A stretch of 64,000 nt of DNA from Nocardiopsis_C rhodophaea (GCF_039530945.1 NZ_BAAAPC010000021.1:1-64000), one strand, 5' to 3'. Counted from the first letter of the stretch, positions 35,499 to 44,696 are shown. A program made the numbers and translations. Notes: generated by a model from the sequence alone, not told the origin.

Positions 35499-37130
35499 TC
35501 AGGTCCTGGGGTCTTCGCCGGTCTCGCCTGCCGCGTCCGGGATGAGCTTGCCGGGGTTCAGGATGCCCACCGGGTCGAGAGCCGACTTGACCGCGCGGAG
35601 GATGTCGGCGCCGAGCGGGCCGATCTCGGACGTCATCCACGGGCGGTGGTCGGCGCCGACCGCGTGGTGGTGGCTGATCGTCGCGCCGTGCTCGGCGATC
35701 GCGTTGCTGGCCGCCCGCTTGGCGCGGGCCCAGCGCGACAGCGGGTCGGCGCCAGCGGCCGTCACCACGGTGAAGTACAGGGACGCCCCGGCCGGGTAGG
35801 TGTGGGAGATGTGGCACATGGTCACCACGCCGCCCTCGGGGCCCTCCAGCGCCTCCTTCAGGGCCGCGTTGACCGCCTTGTAGAGCGGGAGCACACCCGA
35901 CCAGGTGGTGGCGGTCTCCAGGGTCTCGCTGAGGACGCCCGCGGACAGCAGTGTGTCGCGCAGGTAGGGGCCGTGGAAGCGGGAGTGCCGCCAGTCGGCG
36001 ACCGGCTCTGTGCCCAGCGGGGTGCCACCGCAGTCGGTGAGGACCCGGGTCACCGTCGCCCGGCGGGCCTCGACCTCGCCGGCGTCGGTGCCGTCGAAGC
36101 CCACGACCGCCAGGCAGCCGGTGGCCGCCTCCTTGCCGGACAGAGCGGCGTTGACGAAGGTCTCGGTCTCGTCCGACAGCCGTGCGGTGGTGGGGCGGAG
36201 GGTGGACTGCGCGAGTCGCTGGAGGGCGGCGGCGCCCGTCGCGTAGTCGGGGAAGGACCACGCCTCGTCGTGTTGGACGTCGGGGAGGGGGCGCACCCGG
36301 AGCGTCACCTCCGTGATCACGCCGAACGTGCCCTCAGAGCCGACCAGCAGCTGGCGAAGGTCCGGCCCGGCGGCCGACGCCGGGGCGCGGCCCAGGTCCA
36401 GGGTGCCGCGGGGCGTGGCCGCCTTCAGCGCCATCACCATGTCGTCGAACCGCCCGTACCCCGCCGACGCCTGGCCGCTGGAGCGCGTCGCCGCGTACCC
36501 GCCGATCGTGGCGTACTCGAAGCTCTGCGGCAGGTGGCCGAGCGTGTAGCCGTGCGCGGACAGCAGCTCCTCGGCCGCGGGTGTGCGCAGGCCCGCCCGG
36601 AGCGTCGCGGTCATCGACTCGTCGTCGACGGACACCAGCTGGTCCAGCCGGCGCAGGTCGAGTGAGACCACGGACGCGAAGCCGCCGCGGAGCGCGTCGA
36701 CCCCGCCGACGACGCTGGTCCCGCCGCCGAAGGGGACCACGGCGACGCGGTGCTCGGCGCAGGCCCGCAACACGGCCACGACCTCGTCGTGGTCGGCGGG
36801 CAGCACCACCGCGTCGGGCGCGGGGTCGGCGTCACCCGCGCGGCGGCGCAGCAGGTCGGGTGTGCTCTTGCCGCCGCTGTGCCGAAGCCGCGCCGGGGCG
36901 TCGGTCCGCACGTGTTCCGCGCCCACCGCGGCCTCCAACGCGGCACGCGCGCTGGCGTCCAGGGCCGAGGAGGGCAGGCGCACGTCCGCCTCGTCAACGG
37001 GCGGCAGGTCCCGCAGTTCGGCCCCGAGTGTCTGCGCGATGAGGTCCCGGAGGGGCTCAGACAGCGGTGCGGCCTGCTTGGGGTCGCCCCACGCGAACCA
37101 GGACATCTCTGCGGCGCGGTTCGTACTCAT
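35499..37130 (-). CDS. agpS: FAD-binding oxidase, alkyldihydroxyacetonephosphate synthase-like
   Basis: 543 residues. A VAO-type FAD domain has PFGGGTSVVGG as the dinucleotide-binding loop and ATIGGYAATRSSGQ near the flavin. A C-terminal FAD-linked oxidase domain carries SHHHAVG and the closing LDPVGILNPGKL. The start MSWFAWGDP (second Met) and this set of motifs match the AgpS-like group (Mycobacterium Rv3107c). AGPS makes ether-lipid precursors from acyl-DHAP, but bacterial members may act on other 2-hydroxy acids. The neighbouring divergent TetR gene and glpD suggest a link to glycerol-3-phosphate/DHAP metabolism. ATG 37130 is set by a TAAAAT box 8 bases before it. Confidence 0.82.
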   Translation of the reverse strand: MSTNRAAEMSWFAWGDPKQAAPLSEPLRDLIAQTLGAELRDLPPVDEADVRLPSSALDASARAALEAAVGAEHVRTDAPARLRHSGGKSTPDLLRRRAGDADPAPDAVVLPADHDEVVAVLRACAEHRVAVVPFGGGTSVVGGVDALRGGFASVVSLDLRRLDQLVSVDDESMTATLRAGLRTPAAEELLSAHGYTLGHLPQSFEYATIGGYAATRSSGQASAGYGRFDDMVMALKAATPRGTLDLGRAPASAAGPDLRQLLVGSEGTFGVITEVTLRVRPLPDVQHDEAWSFPDYATGAAALQRLAQSTLRPTTARLSDETETFVNAALSGKEAATGCLAVVGFDGTDAGEVEARRATVTRVLTDCGGTPLGTEPVADWRHSRFHGPYLRDTLLSAGVLSETLETATTWSGVLPLYKAVNAALKEALEGPEGGVVTMCHISHTYPAGASLYFTVVTAAGADPLSRWARAKRAASNAIAEHGATISHHHAVGADHRPWMTSEIGPLGADILRAVKSALDPVGILNPGKLIPDAAGETGEDPRT

Positions 37131-37134
37131 GAAG

Positions 37135-37144
37135 TACAATTTTA
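37135..37144. promoter_or_regulatory. Overlapping divergent -10 boxes (agpS / tetR)
   Basis: Plus strand TACAAT (37135-37140) ends 7 bases before the tetR ATG. Minus strand TAAAAT (37144-37139) ends 8 bases before the agpS ATG. The boxes share two base pairs, so the two leaderless genes cannot be opened at once. A GTACT/AGTAC inverted repeat at 37123-37138 may be the TetR site. Confidence 0.65.
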
Positions 37145-37147
37145 CAC

Positions 37148-37792
37148 ATGACGTCAAGACGTAACGTTCAGGATGAGGTCCTCGACGCGACCCGCGCCTG
37201 CGTGGAGGCGTTCGGGATCCGCCGTACGACGCTCACCGACGTCGCCCGCCGAGCCGGCGTGAGCCGCCCCACCGTCTATCGCCGCTGGCCCGACGTCACC
37301 TCGCTCGTCGCCGACCTCCTCACGCGGGAACTGCGCGCGATACTGCTCGCCCACAAGGTCGGCCGCGCCGAACTCTCCGCCCGCGACAACGTCGTCATCC
37401 AGGCGGCGGGCGTGCTTCGCGCCCTCCTGACGCACCCCCTGTTCACCCGGATCGTCGACAACGAGCCGGAACTCCTCGCCACCTACACCTTCCAGCGCCT
37501 CGGCACCGGTCAGTCGGCGGCGCTCGAACTGCTGCGCCCGGAGGTCGAGGCGGGCCAGCGCGACGGCTCGATCCGCCGCGGCGACCCCGACGCCATGGCC
37601 CGCATAGTCCTGCTGACGGTGCAGAACACGGCGACCTCGCGCCGTCTCACCTCCGACGTGATGACCGAGGAGCAGCTGGTCAACGAGGTGCGCGTGATGC
37701 TGAACAGCTACTTGGCGCCAATGTCCACCACCACTGCCGAAGAAGGCGCGGCGACAGCGACGTCGACCGCCTCCGCTCCGCCCCGCGAGTGA
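37148..37792 (+). CDS. TetR family transcriptional regulator
   Basis: 214 residues. The helix-turn-helix is near residues 27-50 (TLTDVARRAGVSRPTVYRRW), and a helical ligand domain and a low-complexity Thr/Ala tail follow. The gene is divergent from agpS with only 17 bases between start codons and upstream of glpD on the same strand, so it is likely to control both directions. A lipid-derived ligand is plausible from the neighbours but not shown. The start is fixed by the TACAAT box 7 bases before the ATG, with no ribosome site. Confidence 0.9.
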   Translation: MTSRRNVQDEVLDATRACVEAFGIRRTTLTDVARRAGVSRPTVYRRWPDVTSLVADLLTRELRAILLAHKVGRAELSARDNVVIQAAGVLRALLTHPLFTRIVDNEPELLATYTFQRLGTGQSAALELLRPEVEAGQRDGSIRRGDPDAMARIVLLTVQNTATSRRLTSDVMTEEQLVNEVRVMLNSYLAPMSTTTAEEGAATATSTASAPPRE

Positions 37793-37842
37793 CCCCCCGG
37801 GGCGACCCACCAGCCAATGAGGAAGGGTGAGGTGCTGTACCG

Positions 37843-39381
37843 ATGATCCGATCGACGTCGCTCAACGCGGCCCGGCGTGCCCGCGAGCTCAACGAGCTCG
37901 CCGCTGCTCCGAACGTGGACGTACTGGTTATCGGCGCCGGGGTGACCGGTGCCGGGGCCGCACTGGACGCCGCCGCCCGCGGGCTCAGCGTCGCCCTCGT
38001 CGACCGGCACGACCTCGCGTTCGGCACCAGCCGGTGGAGCTCCAAGCTCGTCCACGGCGGGCTGCGCTACCTCGCCAAGGCCCAGTTCGGTGTCGCCTAC
38101 GAGAGCGCGCGCGAGCGCGACGTGCTGATGCGCGCGACCGCCCCGCACCTGGTCCGGACCATGCCCATGGTGGTGCCGCTGCATAAGGGCCTGGACACCG
38201 CCCACGCCGCCGTGACCCGTGCCGGGGTGGGGATGGGTGACCTGCTGCGGGTGGCGGCCGGGACGGACAAGCGCACCCTGCCCCGCTCCCGGCGGCTCAG
38301 CCGCGTCCAGACGGCCCGGCTGCTGCCCGGCGTACGCGGGACCGGGCTGCGCGGCGGCATCCTCTCCTTCGACGGCCAGCTCACCGACGACGCCCGACTG
38401 GTCGTGGCCCTAGCCCGCACGGCGGCCGGCCTCGGCGCCCGCGTGATCACCCGCTGCGCGGCCGACGAGGCCGCGGGCGACGGGGCGGTTCTCCGCGACA
38501 CCCTCACCGGCGAGCGGCTGCACCTGCGCGCACGCGCGGTGATCAACGCGACGGGTGTGTATGCGGGCGAGGTGGTCCCCGGCCTCCGGATGCGCCCCAG
38601 CAGGGGCACGCACCTGGTGGTGCCCGAGGAAGCGCTGGGCCACCCGCGAACCGCCATCACCATCCCGGTGCCGGGCAGCTTCAACCGGTTCGTCCTCGTC
38701 CTCCCGCAAGGCGACGGCCGGGCGTTCGTCGGACTCACCGACGAGCCGGTGGAGGGACCCCTCCCCGACGTGCCCGAGCCGCCGGAATCCGACATCGCGT
38801 TCCTGCTCGACGTCGTCAACAGCGTCGCCGCGTCCCCGCTTTCGCGCTCCGACGTGATCGGTGCCTACGCCGGGCTGCGCCCCCTCCTCGACACCGGCGA
38901 CCACTCCAGCGCCGACCTCTCCCGCAAGCACGCCGTGCTGACCTCCGATAACGGTGTCATCAGCGTCGTCGGCGGCAAACTCACCACCTACCGGCACATG
39001 GCCGAGGAGGCCGTGGACACTGCCGTGCGGACCGCGGCTCTGGCGGCCGGAACATGCACAACGAGGGAGCTTCCGCTGGTCGGCGCCGCGGACCGCAACA
39101 CGTTGGACGGGATTCCGGTGTCGCGCCGCCTGATCGCCCGCTACGGGACGGAGGCCTCGGCCGTCATCGACGAGGCCGCGGGCGACCCCGCCCTGCTCGC
39201 CCCGGTCGTCAACGGGGTCAGCCGGGCCGAGCTGCGCTTCGCGGTCCGCCATGAGGGCGCGCTGGACGTCTCCGATCTCCTGGACCGCCGCACCCGCATC
39301 GGCCTGGTCCCCGAGGACCGCGCCGCCGCCGCAGCCGCGGCCGAGGAAGCCCTGGACGAGGAGGCCCTGGACCAGGGCTGA
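37843..39381 (+). CDS. glpD: Glycerol-3-phosphate dehydrogenase (FAD-dependent)
   Basis: 512 residues. The N-terminal Rossmann FAD motif VLVIGAGVTGAGAALDAAAR lies at about 27-46, followed by the family's SRWSSKLVHGGLRYL and RERDVLMRATAPHL. A C-terminal helical DAO_C domain closes it. It oxidises sn-glycerol-3-phosphate to DHAP at the membrane, passing electrons to quinone. It is 50 bases behind the tetR gene and probably co-transcribed with it. The ATG at 37843 has an AGGGTGAGG stretch about 14 bases upstream, which is rather far. Confidence 0.93.
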   Translation: MIRSTSLNAARRARELNELAAAPNVDVLVIGAGVTGAGAALDAAARGLSVALVDRHDLAFGTSRWSSKLVHGGLRYLAKAQFGVAYESARERDVLMRATAPHLVRTMPMVVPLHKGLDTAHAAVTRAGVGMGDLLRVAAGTDKRTLPRSRRLSRVQTARLLPGVRGTGLRGGILSFDGQLTDDARLVVALARTAAGLGARVITRCAADEAAGDGAVLRDTLTGERLHLRARAVINATGVYAGEVVPGLRMRPSRGTHLVVPEEALGHPRTAITIPVPGSFNRFVLVLPQGDGRAFVGLTDEPVEGPLPDVPEPPESDIAFLLDVVNSVAASPLSRSDVIGAYAGLRPLLDTGDHSSADLSRKHAVLTSDNGVISVVGGKLTTYRHMAEEAVDTAVRTAALAAGTCTTRELPLVGAADRNTLDGIPVSRRLIARYGTEASAVIDEAAGDPALLAPVVNGVSRAELRFAVRHEGALDVSDLLDRRTRIGLVPEDRAAAAAAAEEALDEEALDQG

Positions 39382-39440
39382 GGTACGGTCGCCGCGGCCG
39401 CCCCGACGCCCTGGTCGCCTCCGGTCGGCCGCGGGCCCGC

Positions 39441-40328
39441 TCAGTCGCGCTTCCTGGTACCGGGCAGGATGCCCTCCGCGCGGATGGCCGCGGCGAAGGG
39501 GGAGGCCAGCTCGACCAGGCGGCGGCAGCCGTCGGCGCCGAGCGTTTCGAAGGCGGGAAGCGACAGGGCGTCGGTCCGCGCTTCCAGGTCGTCGCGCAGG
39601 CGCTGGCCGGCCTTGGTCAGGGACAGCGCGCCCTCGCCACCGACGGCGACGACGCCGCGGTCGACCAGCCGGTCCACGGCGGCGTCCCACGTCTCCTCGC
39701 TCCACCCCCGGCCCTTGCGCAGGCTGCGCGCCCGGTAGATCCCCGTCGCCGCGTAGCTCACCAGCGCCTCAACGGCGTCCAGTTCGGCGTCGAGCAGGAG
39801 GGCGATGTGGCCGTCGCCGCGGAACTCGCGGATCAGCGTCGCGGCGTGCCAGAGCACCAGGTGCGGCTCGTCGGGCCAGGGCAGCCCGGCGTGGGCGGCG
39901 AAGAGCGGACGGCCGTGCAGGTGCCGCGCGGCTGCCTCCGCCGCGGTACGGGCGAGGTCCGCGGCCTCCCGGAGCTCCGGCGACTCCACCGTCTGCGCGC
40001 CGAGCATCCGGCGCAACGCCTCGTCCGCGACCTTCAGCCGGGTGCGCAGCACCGTCTGCGGCGAGGCCACCGACCAGGCGTCGGGGATGAAGCCGCGAAC
40101 CACCTCGGGGTTGAAGTTGTAGAAGGTGGCGGCGACCACCTCCGGGCCGACGGGCCCCAGCGGAGCCGCGCGCGACGCGAAGTACATGCTGGGGAGCGAC
40201 TCCAGGCCGACACCGTGGAAGGCGGGCGCCGCCTCGGGAGTGAAGTAGATCTGCGTGTGGATCGGCTCGACTTCCGCCCACGCGGCGCGGGCGAGGTCGG
40301 GTGTGGCGGGTGGGGTCGACGAAGGCAT
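39441..40328 (-). CDS. SCO6745 family helical protein (winged-helix-like)
   Basis: 295 residues. It has the beginning ARAAWAEVEPIHTQIYFTPE, the FASRAAPLGPVGPEVVAATF block and the late EETWDAAVDRLVDRG helix with a winged-helix look, all as in the actinobacterial SCO6745 family. No function is established for this family; the C-terminal half resembles a MarR-like DNA-binding wing, so a regulator is possible. The ATG at 40328 has GGAG 7 bases upstream. It converges on glpD and lies downstream of ppa. Confidence 0.75.
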   Translation of the reverse strand: MPSSTPPATPDLARAAWAEVEPIHTQIYFTPEAAPAFHGVGLESLPSMYFASRAAPLGPVGPEVVAATFYNFNPEVVRGFIPDAWSVASPQTVLRTRLKVADEALRRMLGAQTVESPELREAADLARTAAEAAARHLHGRPLFAAHAGLPWPDEPHLVLWHAATLIREFRGDGHIALLLDAELDAVEALVSYAATGIYRARSLRKGRGWSEETWDAAVDRLVDRGVVAVGGEGALSLTKAGQRLRDDLEARTDALSLPAFETLGADGCRRLVELASPFAAAIRAEGILPGTRKRD

Positions 40329-40441
40329 GGGAGAGCTCCGTTCCGCGCAATGGTTCACCGACCGCAGAGTACGGTGTGCTGCCGCCCACGGTACCGAGCC
40401 GTGTTCGGTTTCGAGGCGGCGCCCCCGCCCCACGCACGCCC

Positions 40442-40927
40442 TCAGGCGGTCTGCGCCGCGCGCTGCTGTGCGTCGAGCACCGTGGCCTCCGCCGCCGCCC
40501 GATCCTGCCAACCGCGGACCTCCGAGCTCTTGCCGGGCTCCAGCAGCTTGTAGATCTCGAAGAAGTGGGTGATCTCGTTGAGCTGGAACTCGGGGATGTT
40601 GCGCAGGTCGCGGACGTGCTCCAGGCGCGGGTCGCGGGCCGGCATGCACAGGATCTTGGCGTCCGGACCGCCCTCGTCCCGCATCCAGAACACCGCCACG
40701 GGCCGCACCAGCACCTCGCACCCGGGGAACGACGGCTTGTCCAGGGGGACCATCGCGTCCAGCGGGTCGCCGTCCTCGGCGAGCGTGTCGGGGATGTAGC
40801 CGTAGTCGGCCGGGTACTGCGTCGCGGTGAACAGGGTGCGGTCCAGCCGGATCCGGCCCCGCTCGTGGTCCATCTCGTACTTGTTGCGCGATCCCTGCGG
40901 GATCTCCACCACCATCCGAAATTCCAT
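40442..40927 (-). CDS. ppa: Inorganic pyrophosphatase
   Basis: 161 residues, the usual size of a family I soluble pyrophosphatase. The signature DGDPLDAMV (about 52-60) with its metal-binding Asp residues, YPADYGYIP upstream of it and ITHFFEIYKLLEPGK near the C-terminus are all present. It hydrolyses the pyrophosphate released in biosynthesis. The ATG starts the conserved MEFRMVVEIPQGSRNKYE. It is divergent from a metallophosphoesterase gene. Confidence 0.95.
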   Translation of the reverse strand: MEFRMVVEIPQGSRNKYEMDHERGRIRLDRTLFTATQYPADYGYIPDTLAEDGDPLDAMVPLDKPSFPGCEVLVRPVAVFWMRDEGGPDAKILCMPARDPRLEHVRDLRNIPEFQLNEITHFFEIYKLLEPGKSSEVRGWQDRAAAEATVLDAQQRAAQTA

Positions 40928-41087
40928 GACGACTTCCCTCGCAGCGATGGGTTCGCGAGCGCACGCGGACCTGTCTCCCCACTGTGGCAGAGAGGTCCAT
41001 GTTACGGGAGGGACTTTGGAGGGGTTTCGGGTGTTTTTCGGTGCGGATCAGCGGGAGATAGGGGTGACGTCGCGATCACCCCTTCCG

Positions 41088-41093
41088 TAGGGT
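41088..41093 (+). promoter_or_regulatory. -10 box of leaderless promoter (metallophosphoesterase-PPTase operon)
   Basis: TAGGGT ends 7 bases before GTG 41101. No ribosome site is present. It would drive both genes of the coupled pair. Confidence 0.5.
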
Positions 41094-41100
41094 GGATCGG

Positions 41101-41958
41101 GTGAATTCAGCGCGTTTGCACTCCGGAAATCTGCTCGCGGTCAGCGATCTGCACGTGGCGCACCCGGAGAATCGAAAGGTCCTGGAAGAGCTCCGCCCGC
41201 GGACATCGGAGGACTGGCTGATCGTCGCCGGCGACGTGGGTGAACTCAGCGCCGATATCGAATGGGGGCTGGCGACCCTCAGCGAACGGTTCGCCAAGGT
41301 CATCTGGGTCCCCGGAAACCACGAGCTGTGGACGCACCGGGAGGACGCCGTCCGGCTGCGCGGAGAGCACCGCTATCGGCACCTGGTGGAGATCTGCCGC
41401 TCCCTCGGCGTCGTCACTCCGGAGGACCCCTACCCGGTCTGGGAGGGCGCGGGCGGCCCGGTCGTGGTCGCGCCCCTGTTCGTGCTCTACGACTACAGCT
41501 TCCTCGCCCCGGGGACCTCGAACTCCGAGGAGAGCCTCGCCAAGGCCTACGACGCCGGTGTGGTGTGCACGGACGAGGTGATGCTGCACCCCGACCCCTA
41601 CCCGACCCGGACGGCGTGGTCTGCCGCTCGGGTCGAGTCGACCGAGCAGCGCCTCAGCCAGGTCGACCCACAGCTGCGGACCGTCCTGGTGAACCACTGG
41701 CCGCTGGTCCGCGAACCCACGCGCATCCTGCGCTACCCGGAGTTCGCGCAGTGGTGCGGCACCGAGCGCACCGCCGACTGGCACGTGCGCTTCCGCGCCG
41801 AGGCGGCGGTCTACGGACACCTGCACATCCCGCGCACGACCGTCCATGACGGCGTGCGCTTCGAAGAGGTCTCGATCGGCTACCCGCGCGAGTGGAAGCC
41901 GCGGGGCGGCCACGGCGGGCTGCGCCGGATCCTGCCGGTGGAGGAGGGCACCGCGTGA
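41101..41958 (+). CDS. Metallophosphoesterase
   Basis: 285 residues of the calcineurin-like fold. The dimetal site motifs are in order: SDLHVAH, AGDVGE, PGNHELW, NHWPL and GHLHI. The substrate is unknown. The gene ends with a GTGA overlap to the phosphopantetheinyl transferase gene; this pair is common in streptomycete-like genomes, which may link the enzyme to carrier-protein or coenzyme A metabolism. GTG 41101 is chosen over GTG 41092 from the -10 box. Confidence 0.85.
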   Translation: MNSARLHSGNLLAVSDLHVAHPENRKVLEELRPRTSEDWLIVAGDVGELSADIEWGLATLSERFAKVIWVPGNHELWTHREDAVRLRGEHRYRHLVEICRSLGVVTPEDPYPVWEGAGGPVVVAPLFVLYDYSFLAPGTSNSEESLAKAYDAGVVCTDEVMLHPDPYPTRTAWSAARVESTEQRLSQVDPQLRTVLVNHWPLVREPTRILRYPEFAQWCGTERTADWHVRFRAEAAVYGHLHIPRTTVHDGVRFEEVSIGYPREWKPRGGHGGLRRILPVEEGTA

Positions 41959-42620
41959 TCGGGGAGCTGCTGCCCTCCGGGGCGGTCGGGGTCGAGGCCT
42001 TCGACGACCGGGTCGACGCCCGCCTCTTTCCGGAGGAGGAGGCGCTGCTGACCCGGGCCGTGGACAAGCGGCGCCGGGAGTTCACCACGGTCCGCGCCTG
42101 TGCCCGCGACGCCCTGGCCGCACTCGGCTTTCCGCCCGCGCCCCTGCTGCCCGGCGAGCGTGGCGCGCCCGGGTGGCCGCAGGGCGCGGTGGGCAGTATG
42201 ACGCACTGTGCCGGATACCGGGCCGCCGCGGTCGCCCGCGCGGCCGACGTGGAAACGATCGGGATCGACGCCGAACCGCACGACGCTCTTCCGGACGGTG
42301 TCCTGGAGGCCATCGCCCTTCCGGAGGAGCGGGTACGGCTGAAGAATCTGGCCGCCGGAGACCCGGGCGTGTTCTGGGACCGGCTGCTCTTCAGTGCCAA
42401 GGAGTCGGTGTACAAGGCCTGGTTCCCACTGGCGCGCATGTGGCTGGGTTTCGAGGAGGCCGACATCGCCATCGCCCCCGAGGGGCGGACCTTCTCGGCG
42501 CGCCTGCTGGTGGAGGGGCCGGTGGTCGATGGCCGCCGGCTGGGCGGGTTCGAAGGCCGCTGGATGATCGACAACGGCGTGGTCGTCACCGGAATCGCGG
42601 TGCCCAAGGGGTGCGCGTAG
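41955..42620 (+). CDS. 4'-phosphopantetheinyl transferase (Sfp/EntD superfamily)
   Basis: 221 residues. The three motifs of EntD-type transferases are present: GSMTHCAGY, GIDAEPHDALPDGV with the metal Asp/Glu, and FSAKESVYKAW. It moves the phosphopantetheine arm from CoA to carrier proteins, activating PKS, NRPS or fatty-acid synthases. It starts with GTG inside the stop of the metallophosphoesterase gene, with GAGGAGG just before. It lies at the border of the region holding polyketide-related genes, but such transferases also serve the whole cell, so a cluster role is only possible. Confidence 0.9.
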   Translation: MIGELLPSGAVGVEAFDDRVDARLFPEEEALLTRAVDKRRREFTTVRACARDALAALGFPPAPLLPGERGAPGWPQGAVGSMTHCAGYRAAAVARAADVETIGIDAEPHDALPDGVLEAIALPEERVRLKNLAAGDPGVFWDRLLFSAKESVYKAWFPLARMWLGFEEADIAIAPEGRTFSARLLVEGPVVDGRRLGGFEGRWMIDNGVVVTGIAVPKGCA

Positions 42621-42728
42621 CGAACGGGGAAGGCCAGCGAGCAACAGGGATCTGTCACGCTAAGCGCTCCTACCGGTAACGGACGGAAACTGGTCACAAA
42701 GTTGCCGGTGGAATCGTTGAACTTAAAA

Positions 42729-42758
42729 TAGACGTTTGTCTAGCCAGCGGGATACGAT
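42729..42758 (+). promoter_or_regulatory. TetR-type operator and -10 box
   Basis: TAGACGTTTGTCTA (42729-42742) has perfect 5-base arms and lies in the -35 region. TACGAT (42753-42758) ends 6 bases before ATG 42765. The gene downstream is a TetR repressor, so self-repression of a leaderless message is the simple reading. Confidence 0.6.
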
Positions 42759-42764
42759 GTTGAA

Positions 42765-43367
42765 ATGGGACATCGTGGGGACTTGCTCGCGGGCGCTAAA
42801 CACTGCCTGTACGAAAAGGGCTACGCGCGCACAACGGCGCGGGACATCGTGGCGGCTTCGGACACGAATCTGGCGTCAATCGGCTACCACTTCGGCTCGA
42901 AAGAGGCGTTACTTAACGAAGCGCTTATTCAAGCGTGCACAGAGTGGTATGAGGAGTTGGAGCGGGCTCTGCTCGTCGAACTCGCCCCGGCGGCCGGCGC
43001 CTTGGATCGCTTCGAAACGGTGTGGAGCCGCGTCGTCGAGCTGTTCGACGAGCACAGGTCGCTGTGGATCGCCAACTTCGAGGCGCTCGCGCAGATCGAA
43101 CGGGCCCCGGAAGTCCGCAGAATTCTCGCTGCTTCCCAGCAGGCGGTGCGTGAGGCGATGGCCTCGTGGTTCCCCGACCAGGATTCCGGCGGCGAGAGGA
43201 AGCCGCCGCCCGAGGTCGGTGCCCTTCTCCAAGCGCTGCTGATGGGCGTGATGGCGCAGTGGCTCATCGACCCGCAATCGGCGCCCAGCGGGCGTGACCT
43301 GGCCAACGGCCTGCGCAGAATCGGGGTCGGCATGGGCCCGGTTCGCGAGACCCCCCGCGGACAGTGA
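42765..43367 (+). CDS. TetR family transcriptional regulator with a TTA codon
   Basis: 200 residues. The helix-turn-helix (about 23-46) includes TTARDIVAASDTNLASIGYHF, and a TetR_C-like ligand domain follows. Codon 49 is TTA (42909-42911), a rare codon that in streptomycetes depends on the bldA tRNA. The 5' third of the gene is less GC-biased at third positions than the flanking genes. It opens the region with polyketide remnants and may have regulated the cluster or an exporter. A palindrome upstream suggests self-control. Confidence 0.88.
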   Translation: MGHRGDLLAGAKHCLYEKGYARTTARDIVAASDTNLASIGYHFGSKEALLNEALIQACTEWYEELERALLVELAPAAGALDRFETVWSRVVELFDEHRSLWIANFEALAQIERAPEVRRILAASQQAVREAMASWFPDQDSGGERKPPPEVGALLQALLMGVMAQWLIDPQSAPSGRDLANGLRRIGVGMGPVRETPRGQ

Positions 43368-44314
43368 ATCAGGGGCCGGAGGCGCCCGGTCGGGCTCTGG
43401 GGCAGGGAGTCCGCACGGACGCCTCCGGTGTGTGACGGCGTGCCCGCGATGGTCGATGACCTGCGCGGCCACACGCGTTCACCGAGTGGACAGTCGCCGG
43501 TACCGACCGGACCGGCGGCGACCCTCACAGCACCGTTCAGACGAGAGGGGAAACCGGGTGAACGGTGGAGTGGAGAGCCTGCGCGGTGTCAGCAAGGGGG
43601 CAAGCCGCGTCATTCCTACCGCCGGCCGGGGCTCTCGGGAGGTCCATGCCGGTTCGGTCCGCTAGGGAACCGCACGTCGGCCCGTAGGCCGTCGGTACCG
43701 CCGCCGTGCGCGCACTTTCGCACGAGTGAACCTCCCTCGACGCTATACGTACTTACGTCTTAGCCGTGCGTATAACCGTCATCTTGAGCGTAACCCATCC
43801 GGGAGGCGCTGAATCGTCCGAAACTAGGGGCTTTTCGGGCGCTGTTGGCGCTTGCGGGGGAGGGCAAGATCGTCGGCGGCACAACCGAAAGCCGCCACCT
43901 GGCGGTACGTGCTTCGAGTGATCGAGTCACGACGTAGAGTTTTCACTGCTACTCAACGGTAACAATCAGGTCACGGGGATGATTCGGGGTGAACACGGCA
44001 GCGGGCGCGGGGGTGTTCCGCCGCTAGGGGGAGGAGGGACGAGCTCGGGGCGGCTACCCCTCGGGGGCGCTCAGTAGCGTGCAAGTGGATATTCCGGTGC
44101 CTCGATGTGGATTTCCGTGAATTCTCCAGCGTGGCTCGATAAGCGGAGGCCAGTGATGACGGCAACGGTCGCAGAATCTTCTCGACGGTGCTGGGGCGAA
44201 ACCGAACCAGGGAATTCGAGAGGCGAACTCGGTCCGTGGGTGGGGTCGCCCCGCCCTCGTGTGCGGCGCGGCTCCGACACATCGGCGCGTGGTTTACCTG
44301 ATTGATTCAGTGCG
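43368..44314. other. Gene-free region before the PKS remnant
   Basis: About 950 bases. It begins with a possible terminator of the TetR gene (stem 43376-43384 with 43420-43428). Around 43744-43774 lies an AT-richer inverted repeat with TACGTCTTAG. A 35-codon frame starts at GTG 43558 after GAGAGGGGA, but its product is not recognisable. The rest shows no coding signal and may be scar sequence of a reduced cluster. Confidence 0.5.
43744..43774. repeat. Inverted repeat with TACGTCTTAG motif
   Basis: Arms TATACG and CGTATA enclose CTTACGTCTTAG. The 10-base TACGTCTTAG occurs again at 57541-57550, and a 9/10 version in reverse at 18174-18183 upstream of wblA. All copies are in non-coding DNA, so a protein-binding site is possible. 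Confidence 0.4.
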
Positions 44315-44500
44315 GTGGCGTGGGTCAATAACAAGAAGAAACTTCTCGATTACCTGAAGCGGGCGACAGCCGATCTGCGCGAGGCGCGCAAGCGTATTGC
44401 CGAAGCTGAACAGCGGGACCGCGAACCGGTCGCCATCGCGGGCATGGCCTGCCGTGCCCCGGGGGGACGTGGGCTCCTCCGACGACCTGGGCGCGAGCGA
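44315..44500 (+). pseudogene. Type I polyketide synthase remnant (N-terminal docking domain and start of KS)
   Basis: Beginning at GTG 44315, the frame encodes a class 1 modular-PKS docking domain: KKKLLDYLKRATADLREARK and IAEAEQRDREP, then the opening of a ketosynthase, VAIAGMACRAPG. At a run of six G (44461-44466) the KS frame is lost; dropping one G gives GDVGSSDDLG, which fits the usual GGVSSPEDLW. Within about 15 further codons all similarity ends. A complete KS needs about 420 residues, so the synthase has been deleted and this is a 5' stump. No acyltransferase, ketoreductase or carrier domain is in the window. Confidence 0.8.
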
Positions 44501-44696
44501 ATGGTCCAGCGACGCGAAGTCGAAGAATGGTGGGCCGCCTCGCCCCTTCTCCTCCTAGCTGGCGATCACGGCGTGACGCGCCACCGGGAGCACTGCTGCG
44601 CTGGTGACCGACATCGGCCACCTCACCCGAGCTTGGGCCAACCGCGGCCTTCCCGAGATACCGTCGCCCCTCATCCCCCGAATTTAGGAGACCTCC

